From an uncultured bacterium (lineage in GTDB: Bacteria; Cyanobacteriota; Vampirovibrionia; Gastranaerophilales; Gastranaerophilaceae): 64,000 bases of DNA. The translations under genes were made by a program, and so were the position numbers. The notes under the pieces are model-generated. The model had not been told where the DNA came from and did not search any database. It saw only the letters and a list, made by a program, of their open reading frames with translations. The stretch lies in NCBI GenBank assembly GCA_902779645.1, contig CACZCH010000004.1, positions 62,001 to 126,000 on the forward strand. The letters run 5' to 3'. Position 1 is the first letter of the stretch, and each line of letters opens with the position of its first letter. This document shows, piece by piece, positions 52,550-60,101 of this stretch.

Positions 52550-52861
52550 ATTTCCTCCTGATATTTTGGTAACACTTATAAATTATATATTAAATATAAC
52601 GATTATGCAATTTATATTATTCTTTGCGATTTTTTCGCAGACGGAACAGTATACTACATTAAATTTTAGAAAGTGTTATTTAAAAAACGGCGCTGTTATT
52701 AATTTTAACAGGAAGATTGAGAAATATTTTGTACAAATAATTGCACCTTACAGATTACGACATTATTAACTTATTATGCAGAGTATTCTTTTCAAGTCTA
52801 TATTAGAGCCATTAGGTCGTTTTCAACAATTGACATTGAATACGATAACATAAAAATATTG

Positions 52862-53107
52862 TCGTGTGGGATTAAACTGTCCAACACGACCTACTTATTA
52901 GTGCAAATATGGTGCAAAAAAAAGGACATTTTTGTTCCCAAAATCGGACATTTCGGACATTTTGAATCAAACAATTTCCGACCTTACAAAATTGCTATAA
53001 TTTACTAAAATTAGCTAATAGGTCGGGTTTCAACCCGACAAAAATAAATAAAATATGTGTCGGGCTAAAGCCCGACCTATTTTTAGAAATTAAATTTTCA
53101 AATTACC
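52862..53107. repeat. Hairpin repeat cluster
   Basis: The gene-free stretch 52550-53507 contains: a hairpin GTCGTGTGGGA (52862) with TCCAACACGAC (to ~52891); a 68-base unit at 53013-53080 with two hairpins, GGTCGGGTT/AACCCGAC and GTCGGGC/GCCCGAC, whose outer arms also pair; and TTTCAAATTACC at 53096-53107, which is exactly complementary to 53215-53226. The 68-base unit recurs at 57109. No coding potential seen. Confidence 0.75.
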
Positions 53108-53300
53108 TATTTTTGTTCATTTGTGAGATTGAGGTTTAGTTGGCATTTGAGTCGAATGTTTATCATTTTAATTTTTCAAAATTGGAATTTTCAGGATAGA
53201 AAATGTACTTTTGAGGTAATTTGAAATTTTTATTTCCGACCACGCAAAATCGCTATGATTTACTGAAATTAGTAATCTTGCCAACTAAAATTATTTACCC

Positions 53301-53382
53301 CTTCCGACCAAATGTCCTGAAAAAAGTATTACCCTCGCAATGACATTTATTTCTTCCGAGCAAAAATCCTGTTAAAAGGTAC
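53301..53382. repeat. CTTCCGA-type repeat block, two adjacent copies
   Basis: A block CTTCCGA(C/G)CAAA followed by TCCTG and, in the fuller copies, TTAAAAGGTA occurs at 53301 (short) and 53353; further copies are at 55088 and 58441. The 53353 and 55088 copies continue alike for ~35 bases (CGGTTTGAGAA). Non-coding dispersed repeat. Confidence 0.65.
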
Positions 53383-53507
53383 TCTGTAAAATAACAGTCG
53401 GTTTGAGAAAATAGAACATATATTTTGACAATTATAAATATAAAAAAACTTGTTATTGTTAGGTTTCACCCAACCTACAAACTTATTTTTGACATTGTTT
53501 TTACCTT

Positions 53508-54542
53508 TTATAGATATGAATAATTCGTTTTATAAACGACTCCTAATTCATCGGCATAGTCTTGCCAAAATCTGTGAATGCCTTTGATTTGTTCATAGCC
53601 GATATCAAATTCATTTTCTGATTTTATTTTCTGTATTTCTTGCTGGAATTATTGTGCTACCGTTTTATATTTAGATTGTAATTCTTCAGCGCTGTATTTT
53701 CCTGTTGATTTTAGTTCTTTAATTTTAGCGGCTAATTGTTTGATAGTTGTGATACCATGAAACTCTTTTGGTAATCTATCTGTGAGTGCACCCAAAATTT
53801 CCGGATACATGTAAAATACATGCTCTGCTTCATATAAAGCCATTTGTTTTTTATCAATAGCCTTAAATTTAGGTGTTTTCATTAAAAGAGAAAATTCCCC
53901 GTTCTTATTAAAGGCTATAATATCATCACAATGTCTGAACATATATCCAAAATCATCAAAACTGATTGGAGTAGATAGCGATTTATCACCGCATTTATAC
54001 GATGCAGGGTGACCATGAATAACTGAACAACTTTTTGGAAAATGTAATTGATCAAATCCTGCACTAACTTGAAGTTCATCGCCCTTATATTCTCCAAATA
54101 TTTTATGAGATTTTTTATCAATAATAACCAAATGTTCGTAAGGTTCATCCGAATGCAATGCGCAAACAGCTCGTTCTTTTGCATATTTACGTGCACCTTT
54201 TAAACTCGTAAAGTTACTTTGTAACGATGGAATCTTATTTTCAGGAGATATACTACTTTTACCCGAAATCATATCTTCAATCCATTTCATTACAGTTTTT
54301 CTAGCATTTGAACCATCAACAGTTACATTTTCAATAATTTCATTTGAAGTTGCACTTTTTATACTTTTATTAGTTATTCCACTTTTAATAACTGTTTTAA
54401 AATTAACTGCATCCGTTTTTAGGGGCACATATTTCAAGCCGACGGTATTTGCAATTTTTTGTGGTTTAGTGCATAGCATGCTCTTGGCAAGTTTTCCGCC
54501 ACGTTCAACCATAAAATTAAATGCAACTTTTTGTAATCCCAT
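53508..54542 (-). pseudogene. JAMM/MPN-like protein gene interrupted by an in-frame TAA
   Basis: The frame from ATG 54542 (AAGGAAA site) runs 297 residues to TAA at 53649, then continues in the same frame for 46 more sensible codons (FQQEIQKIKSENEF...QIKGIHRFWQDYADELGVVYK) to a second stop at 53508. The upstream part has H176-G-H-P179 and S194-x-x-D197, the HxHP...SxxD pattern of JAMM metalloproteases, though the spacing is longer than the usual seven residues and the catalytic Glu is not obvious. Flanked by hairpin repeats. Either a recent nonsense mutation or a 297-residue functional product. Confidence 0.55.
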
Positions 54543-54632
54543 TACAAAATTTTCCTTATTATTCCCTGTATATATATAAAGTATTTTTTCTATGAGAAAT
54601 TGACTAATTTATAATTGAATTTTAAATTTTTG

Positions 54633-54783
54633 TTACACATCCAATATCTCTTCCAAATTATAATTTTGTTTTTGGGCTCCATTCACGTTGAATTCATAAT
54701 CCGGATTCAAATTTTTAACAAGTTCCTCTTTAACCTTTTTGGATTCTGCACAATATTTGGAATCATCTCTGATTGCCCAACCT
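54633..54783 (-). pseudogene. Remnant of a gene truncated by repeat sequence
   Basis: Reading leftward, about 49 codons are open (RDDSKYCAESKKVKEELVKN, then NPDYEFNVNGAQKQNYNLEE and a stop at 54633-54635). No start codon or ribosome site; upstream the frame runs straight into the CCCAACCTACATTTGTTT repeat end at 54776. It looks like the 3' end of a gene whose 5' part was replaced by the repeat. Confidence 0.5.
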
Positions 54784-55083
54784 ACATTTGTTTACTTCCG
54801 AGCAAAATGGACAAAAAAATATACTCTGCTCGCAACCCGCTCTAACCGGACAAGTCTGTAGGTTGGGTTTTCAACCCAACAATAACTTTTGGGTGCAATT
54901 TTGTGCAATAGGGTGCAAGAATAGTGCAAAAAATGAGTAAAAAAGTGCAAGAAAAGTCACTTTTGGAGTAGTTTGGAATTTAAATCATCAATCATGTTCC
55001 GACCGCTACAATTTAGTGGTGTTGGGGTAGAAACCCCAACCTACATTTGTTTGCTTCCGAGCAAAACGGACAAAAAAATATAT
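54776..55083. repeat. Hairpin repeat unit, copy A, with a partial copy before it
   Basis: 54776-54830 is a partial copy of the unit's right end (CCCAACCTACATTTGTTTACTTCCGAGCAAAA). A fuller unit spans ~54857-55083: hairpin GTTGGGTT/AACCCAAC, a GGGTGCAA-rich part, an AAAGTGCAAGAAAAGTCAC core, then hairpin GTTGGGG/CCCCAAC and the CCTACATTTGTTT end. It matches 58199-58428 for ~160 bases with few differences. No gene lies in 54784-55239. Confidence 0.8.
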
Positions 55084-55116
55084 ATTTCTTCCGAGCAAAA
55101 ATCCTGTTAAAAGGTA

Positions 55117-55218
55117 CCTGTTGTAAAAGAACATGCGGTTTGAGAAGAAAGAACAGAGAGTTTGATGACAGTTTTAGTGCAAAAATTTGTACCCTGCTGA
55201 CTGTCATTTTACAACAGG
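55117..55218. repeat. Nested inverted repeat upstream of the nitrilase gene
   Basis: CCTGTTGTAAAA at 55117-55128 is exactly complementary to TTTTACAACAGG at 55207-55218; inside it ATGACAG (55165-55171) pairs with CTGTCAT (55201-55207). The right arm ends 22 bases before the nitrilase ATG, so it could fold in the mRNA leader or be the end of a small mobile element. Confidence 0.6.
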
Positions 55219-55239
55219 TTTTATGGTAATATTTATACT

Positions 55240-56052
55240 ATGAGTAGAGTTTTGTGTTTACAATATAATCCGAAAATCGGTGATAAAGAATTTAATTTGA
55301 ATAGAGTCGAACAATTTATTTTAGAATATTCAAATAAATCTATTGATTTGGTATTGTTGCCTGAATTTTTTTCTACAGGCATAGATCACAATTCATTTTT
55401 AAACTTTTATGAAGATGAATATGGTGGATATGTCGTTAAGAAAGTAAAAGATATTGCAAAAAAATATTCTGTAAATATTGTTGCAGGCTCTGTTATCGAA
55501 AAATCAGACAATAAACTATACAATACTTCTTTTGTTATAAATAGAGATGGCGAATCTATCTGTAAATATAGAAAAATTCACCTCTTCAATTATAATGGCG
55601 GGACAGAAGGACAAAGAATTACTGCAGGAAATGAGCCTGTCGTAGTAGAGCTGGATTTTGCAAAAATCGGCTTAAATATTTGTTATGATTTTCGTTATCC
55701 TGTTATGCAAAAAGAATTATCGAAAATGGGGGCAGAACTTCTTGTTTGCCCTACTGCATGGTGTATACCAAATTGCATTTATAATAACAACCAAAAATTA
55801 AAGCATGAACAAGATATTTGGGAATCATTAAATAAAATACGAGCTTATGACAACTTGGTTTATGTTGTATCTTGTAATCAAGTAGGAATGGTTAATAACA
55901 GATTAAGCAATATAGGGTGTTCTATGGTCGTTTCACCTGATGGTAAAATTTTAGCAAATGCAGAAAATAATGAGTGTGCACTATTTGCTGAAATTGATTT
56001 AGAAACAGTAAGAAATTATAAGAAAGTTTATCCAATTTCTGAAATAGATTAA
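55240..56052 (+). CDS. Carbon-nitrogen hydrolase (nitrilase superfamily, omega-amidase-like)
   Basis: 270 residues with the complete catalytic triad of the superfamily: Glu42 (LLPEFFSTG), Lys112 (CKYRKIHLF) and Cys148 (GLNICYDFRYP). Hydrolyses an amide or nitrile; the size and motifs are close to the Nit2/YafV omega-amidase branch that repairs alpha-ketoglutaramate-type metabolites, but also to N-carbamoyl-putrescine amidase-like enzymes. No convincing Shine-Dalgarno; the nested inverted repeat sits immediately upstream. It lies alone within the repeat-rich zone. Confidence 0.85.
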   Translation: MSRVLCLQYNPKIGDKEFNLNRVEQFILEYSNKSIDLVLLPEFFSTGIDHNSFLNFYEDEYGGYVVKKVKDIAKKYSVNIVAGSVIEKSDNKLYNTSFVINRDGESICKYRKIHLFNYNGGTEGQRITAGNEPVVVELDFAKIGLNICYDFRYPVMQKELSKMGAELLVCPTAWCIPNCIYNNNQKLKHEQDIWESLNKIRAYDNLVYVVSCNQVGMVNNRLSNIGCSMVVSPDGKILANAENNECALFAEIDLETVRNYKKVYPISEID

Positions 56053-56239
56053 TCAAAACTTTTCTTAAAAACAATCAGATTAACTCTTGTCGGTAACAAT
56101 ATCAACTAGCCAACTGGCTATATTTTTGTCTAATTTTTGGACTATTTTTGTAAACTATAAAAATTACTATTAAAATTTTTCAAAATAACTGCTGTTTTAC
56201 AATGGTTGATCTATAACATACAGCTTTTTTATTAAACTT

Positions 56240-56941
56240 TTAGCTTGGCAAATCGTGGATTTCGAACACATCCAATAGTCCGGTCTGCTCTAACAAGTGA
56301 TATCTAATCCCCCGACTTTCACAGATAGACGGATAGTAATAGTTTGTTGATGATGCTGTAACTTGTTCTGAATTTAATTTATCTTTATGGGAAGTTTTTT
56401 GCATAGCTTTTTTTAAATTATTATAAAAATCTTTTATTGGCTTCAAAGACCAGTCAAAATGTGAATATGTTTTCTTTTTTTTACTAAAGCGTTTCATTTT
56501 GCTTTTTAAATTTTCTATCATTTCTTCTTCAGCAAATTTAAGTAAACTTGGTTCTGGTCTTGTTTCTGCTGGTATATCAATAGACAAGAGGTTTTTTAGG
56601 TAATGATAAACTGCTTTGTTAAAAAGTTTTCGTTGTTCATTTTTAGATAATTGGTCATATTTTGGCTTTAATTCTTTTAAAATTTGTTCAAAATCGTCTT
56701 CGTTCATACCATAGTTATTATTTTTTGTATTCACTCTAATCGCTCGCAACTTATAAACTTTTTCAGTATACACATCATGTGTTTTGTATTCTTTTGTTCC
56801 AATTACTACAACATCTTCTGTCGGTAGTAATCTTGCCAACTTTTTAAGTTTTAATTTCTGTATTAAGTTAAGCATATTTCCACCGTCATAAATGAATGCT
56901 TTACCATTAAAACTTGTATTATTTGTTTTATTTATCTGCAT
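56240..56941 (-). CDS. Orphan protein with N-terminal SFNGK tag
   Basis: 233 residues; GGAG before ATG. The N-terminus MQINKTNNTSFNGKAFIYDGG has the recurring tag at residues 9-14. The body is mostly helical and basic, with KKKKTYSHFDWSLKPIKDFYNNLKKAM, and ends in a leucine-rich segment (YHLLEQTGLLDVFEIHDL). No recognised domain. It lies between nitrilase and the small tagged genes, in opposite direction to them. Confidence 0.65.
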   Translation of the reverse strand: MQINKTNNTSFNGKAFIYDGGNMLNLIQKLKLKKLARLLPTEDVVVIGTKEYKTHDVYTEKVYKLRAIRVNTKNNNYGMNEDDFEQILKELKPKYDQLSKNEQRKLFNKAVYHYLKNLLSIDIPAETRPEPSLLKFAEEEMIENLKSKMKRFSKKKKTYSHFDWSLKPIKDFYNNLKKAMQKTSHKDKLNSEQVTASSTNYYYPSICESRGIRYHLLEQTGLLDVFEIHDLPS

Positions 56942-57014
56942 TTTTTACTCCATATCTAATACTATATAAATATAAAAAAAAATTTTTTTGCTATTAAATA
57001 ATATAATATTAAAA

Positions 57015-57053
57015 ATTATAGTCCGACAACCAAAAAGGTCATCGGACTATAAT
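57015..57053. repeat. Inverted repeat
   Basis: ATTATAGTCCGA at 57015-57026 is exactly complementary to TCGGACTATAAT at 57042-57053, 15-base loop. Lies in the divergent spacer between two tagged genes; may be a terminator-like hairpin or part of the repeat zone. Confidence 0.55.
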
Positions 57054-57108
57054 TCGGAGTGACAGGGATTTGTCTTGGTCGCTCGCATTTAAGGGGTCTG
57101 CGGTTGTC

Positions 57109-57176
57109 AGCTAATAGGTCGGGTTTCAACCCGACAAAAATAAATAAAATATGTGTCGGGTTAAAACCCGACCTAT
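57109..57176. repeat. 68-base double-hairpin repeat, second copy
   Basis: Identical to 53013-53080 except for two bases, which are the two sides of one stem pair: GTCGGGC..GCCCGAC at 53 kb is GTCGGGT..ACCCGAC here. It ends seven bases before the ATG at 57184. Confidence 0.85.
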
Positions 57177-57183
57177 AAACTGT

Positions 57184-57501
57184 ATGACAAATGTTGGTAA
57201 TGTAGGTTTTCAAGAATCAAATTTAGCATTCAAAGGTTCTAAAAATAAAGGAAAAGATATGCTAGCGAACGCTTTAGATGATGCAACAAAAAAGATTGCA
57301 AAAATGAATTCAAGTATCCCTGCAAATCAACAAATGGATGTAGCATGGAAAGATGCTGTCGATTCTCTAAAAGGTAAATTTTCCCCTAATAGTGTTAAAG
57401 GAGCAGAAGCATTAGAAAGAGAAATGATAAATGAAGCCCTTATGGGACGTGTTATGGCAGATTTATGTAACCCTAAAATTAATACTCCTCTTAAAAAGTA
57501 G
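57184..57501 (+). CDS. Small orphan protein with N-terminal AFKGS tag
   Basis: 105 residues from ATG 57184; the frame is open upstream through the repeat but that translation is not protein-like. N-terminal GNVGFQESNLAFKGSKNKGKD contains the tag at ~residues 14-19. The rest is helical (ANALDDATKKIAKMN..., ALEREMINEALMGRVMADL). No ribosome site, since the repeat ends next to the ATG, so expression may have been altered by the repeat's arrival. Confidence 0.55.
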   Translation: MTNVGNVGFQESNLAFKGSKNKGKDMLANALDDATKKIAKMNSSIPANQQMDVAWKDAVDSLKGKFSPNSVKGAEALEREMINEALMGRVMADLCNPKINTPLKK

Positions 57502-57548
57502 CTATATTATAAAGTAACAACAATAATACAATATGAAAGTAGGTCATA

Positions 57549-57827
57549 ATGAATAATATTCAAAATTACGGTGTAATACCTTTTAAAGGTAATATAGTAA
57601 TAAAAGATAAAAACGGGGATAGAACATTTATTCCCGCAAAACAAGTTAAATACATAGAAGAAAAAACTACCGGATTGTCAAAAGGTGTATATATAGTTAC
57701 AAATATTGATGAAGATTGGGGGAACACTTTTTATCGCTTTAAAAATATCCCATACGAAAAAGTTGTTGAACTGTATAAAAATGCAATAAATTCAGATAAT
57801 GATGTAGAAATACCAAATGATAAATAA
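57549..57827 (+). CDS. Small orphan protein with N-terminal PFKGN tag
   Basis: 92 residues. MNNIQNYGVIPFKGNIVIKDKNG carries the tag at residues 10-15, followed by beta strands (RTFIPAKQVKYIEEK, GVYIVTNIDEDWGNTFYRFKNIPY). AGTAGGT upstream of ATG. 47 bases after the previous tagged gene; probably cotranscribed. Function unknown. Confidence 0.65.
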   Translation: MNNIQNYGVIPFKGNIVIKDKNGDRTFIPAKQVKYIEEKTTGLSKGVYIVTNIDEDWGNTFYRFKNIPYEKVVELYKNAINSDNDVEIPNDK

Positions 57828-57871
57828 TAATATGATACAAATAAAATATATCAAAATAGAAAGGTTTATAT

Positions 57872-58174
57872 ATGAATGTTTCAATGCAATATAACAATAC
57901 AAATTTTAGAAGTAAGTATCAGATAAATGCAAATGAATTTTTGGCTGATAATAATAAAAAATGTAAAGATAGAGATTTTATTCTAGGTTTTTGGCAAACA
58001 AAAGCAAAAAATGGCATACAACTTCATAAAGACAGTCATGATTTTTTCTATGGTGAATACAAAAAAAATCCTAAAGCGGATTTTATTCAAATCTATGATT
58101 TAGATAATAAATATGATAGTGATTTTGAAAAATCTTTAAAATCTGTTGGGCAAAGCTATAATAAATTAGCGTAA
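57872..58174 (+). CDS. Small orphan protein with N-terminal NFRSK tag
   Basis: 100 residues. MNVSMQYNNTNFRSKYQINANEF has the tag at ~residues 10-15. The rest is polar with aromatic residues (DFILGFWQTKAKNG, SHDFFYGEYKKNPKADFIQIYD). AAAGG upstream of ATG. Third of three consecutive small tagged genes, 44 bases after the second. Confidence 0.65.
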   Translation: MNVSMQYNNTNFRSKYQINANEFLADNNKKCKDRDFILGFWQTKAKNGIQLHKDSHDFFYGEYKKNPKADFIQIYDLDNKYDSDFEKSLKSVGQSYNKLA

Positions 58175-58198
58175 TATACCAATAATTTCTCAGACCAA

Positions 58199-58465
58199 AT
58201 TATAGATTGGGGGTTCTACCCCAACATTAACGTTTGGGTGCAAATCTGTGCACAATGGGTGCAATTTATTGCAAAAAATGAGTACAAAAGTGCAAGAAAA
58301 GTCACTTTTGGAGTAGTTTGGAATTTAAATCATCAATCATATTCCGACCGCTAAGATTTAGTGGTGTTGGGCAAGAATGCCCAACCTACATTTGTTTGTT
58401 TATCGTCAAAACGGACAAAAAAATACAAAAACATTTACCCCTTCCGACCAAATGTCCTGTTAAAA
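58199..58465. repeat. Hairpin repeat unit, copy B, plus CTTCCGA block
   Basis: Matches copy A (54857-55083): hairpin TTGGGG/CCCCAA, GGGTGCAA-rich part, the same ~75-base core, hairpin GTTGGGC/GCCCAAC, then CCTACATTTGTTT. It is followed by the CTTCCGACCAAA...GTTAAAAGGTA block at 58441. It fills most of the gene-free stretch 58175-58535. Confidence 0.8.
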
Positions 58466-58535
58466 GGTACATGTTAAAAGGTAAGTTAAAAGGTAAATAA
58501 AAAACAGTCTGACTGAAGTCAAACTATTTTTTATT

Positions 58536-58622
58536 CAGAGGGGATGGGATTCGAACCCACGGTGGAGCAAGCCCCACACAACCCTTCCAAGATTGCACCA
58601 TCAACCGCTCGGACACCCCTCT
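58536..58622 (-). tRNA. tRNA-Ser (anticodon GGA)
   Basis: 87 bases. Acceptor stem AGAGGGG/CCCCTCT with discriminator G; D-arm TCCGAGCGGTTGA; anticodon stem CAATC/GGTTG with loop TTGGAAG, anticodon GGA, reading UCC and UCU; long serine-type variable arm; T-arm GGGTTCGAATCCC. CCA is not encoded. Confidence 0.93.
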
Positions 58623-58747
58623 TTGGTTACCAGTCTATTATATATAAGACAATTACGCTTGTAAAGATGTTGAATTCTCTTTTTTTTCGGTAGTATAATC
58701 GTTATGTTTTAGTAATAAGATTTATACTCAGTCGGGAAGAAGAAATA

Positions 58748-60013
58748 ATGAACATTGGTAAAATAGACAGACAAGTTTTAAAATTATATAATGCAGCAAA
58801 GGTTATCCGCAAAGTACAGATTAGCTCACGGGAACAGAAGTATATGCAGGATACTTGTTCAAGCTTGAGTCAATTCTCAGGTATTCCTTTGTCTAATATT
58901 CAAAAATTGACAAAAGGTGCGACATATGATCAATTTACACTTTTAAGAACTTTAATAAATAAATTTAATTACGACAAATTTAATTCTTTTGAAGAAAGAG
59001 CAAACCGTATATTTAATATATACTCGGAAGTAAAAAAACCGTCAGTGTTGCATCTTAATATCATCAGAAAATCAAAAGAGCCTTTTGAGTCTTTGGAAAA
59101 GGTATTTTCATTAGCTAAAGATGAAGAAAGTTTACAGTTTGTTGAAAATTTGCAATATGGTGAATTAAAGAATTCAAAAAATCCGTTAAAGATTATAGCT
59201 GATTTGCTGAATTCAAAAAACAGAGACAGATATATATCAAAAACGGAAAGATATTCTTCTTATATAGAGCTTCATGCAAGCAATGATGATGCTGTTAAAA
59301 AACTTGATTATTTAATTGAAACAGGTAAATACAGTCGTTTTCGTTCAGACGCTCAGCTTGCAGTAAAAAAACTTTTTAAGAAACAAAGAATAGAAACTGC
59401 CATGTCAGGTAAATCAGAAGAACTTGAAAAAATGTATACAAAAGACAGAGCAAACTTTTTAAAAACTTTAGTTAACAATTATATGCCGGCTAAAAAAGTT
59501 CAGAATGAAGATACCAAAGCTGTTGTATTAAATATGTACGGTTCTATGGACAAAGCAAATTTAAAATTAAGACAAGCGATTGTGGAAAGATTTAAAATCT
59601 CTTCTATTAAAGATAAAACAGCTGAAATTGTTGAGATGCAAAGTTTATTTAATAAAATTGATAAAGATTCAGACGCAAAAAGTTTTGTGCAAAAAGCAAT
59701 TGATAAAGATTTAAAAATAGGCTCAATAAAAGAATTAAATGAAGTTCTTTCGGTTACTCCTCTAAAGAAGGCTAATATATTTTTTAATAACGCAAAAAGA
59801 ATCATAGAGCGTTCAACCGGTAAGGAAAGAACACAAGCTTTGGTAGAAGAACTTGAAAACCCGTTTTTTGAGTCAAAAGCTCCAAAAATTCAAAAAGCAA
59901 GAATTGTAAGAATGTTTTCCGACAGACCTCAAAAAGAGGGTTTTTTCTCAAGAACGGTAAAGATTATAGAAAACAAGTTCAACCAATTCCGATATAACAG
60001 AATGTCAGCATAA
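58748..60013 (+). CDS. Large helical orphan protein
   Basis: 421 residues, almost entirely predicted alpha-helix, lysine-rich, no signal peptide or membrane segment. Recurrent short helices with 'A..K.F.K...IE.A..GK' character suggest internal repeats but none is clear enough to name. The end (GFFSRTVKIIENKFNQFRYNRMSA) is basic. Ribosome site GGGAAGAAG before ATG. Function unknown; possibly a surface, secreted or scaffold protein. Confidence 0.65.
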   Translation: MNIGKIDRQVLKLYNAAKVIRKVQISSREQKYMQDTCSSLSQFSGIPLSNIQKLTKGATYDQFTLLRTLINKFNYDKFNSFEERANRIFNIYSEVKKPSVLHLNIIRKSKEPFESLEKVFSLAKDEESLQFVENLQYGELKNSKNPLKIIADLLNSKNRDRYISKTERYSSYIELHASNDDAVKKLDYLIETGKYSRFRSDAQLAVKKLFKKQRIETAMSGKSEELEKMYTKDRANFLKTLVNNYMPAKKVQNEDTKAVVLNMYGSMDKANLKLRQAIVERFKISSIKDKTAEIVEMQSLFNKIDKDSDAKSFVQKAIDKDLKIGSIKELNEVLSVTPLKKANIFFNNAKRIIERSTGKERTQALVEELENPFFESKAPKIQKARIVRMFSDRPQKEGFFSRTVKIIENKFNQFRYNRMSA

Positions 60014-60101
60014 AACATATCTTAACATCGCCCCGCTTACCTCTTGAATTTGAGCTTTTGTGATGATAAACTCCATGTTATAAGAAGAAAAGGAGTGAAA
60101 T

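Noticed and set aside
54615-54845. 76-codon plus-strand open frame
   Set aside because: Antisense to the gene remnant and running into repeat sequence; no ribosome site and cysteine/phenylalanine-rich shadow composition.
52862-58465. CRISPR array
   Set aside because: Repeats are few, of different lengths and irregularly spaced, with internal hairpins and no cas genes.
52550-58535. Integrated genomic island using tRNA-Ser
   Set aside because: No integrase, phage gene or direct repeat of the tRNA 3' end seen; accessory character is clear, but integration at the tRNA is not supported.
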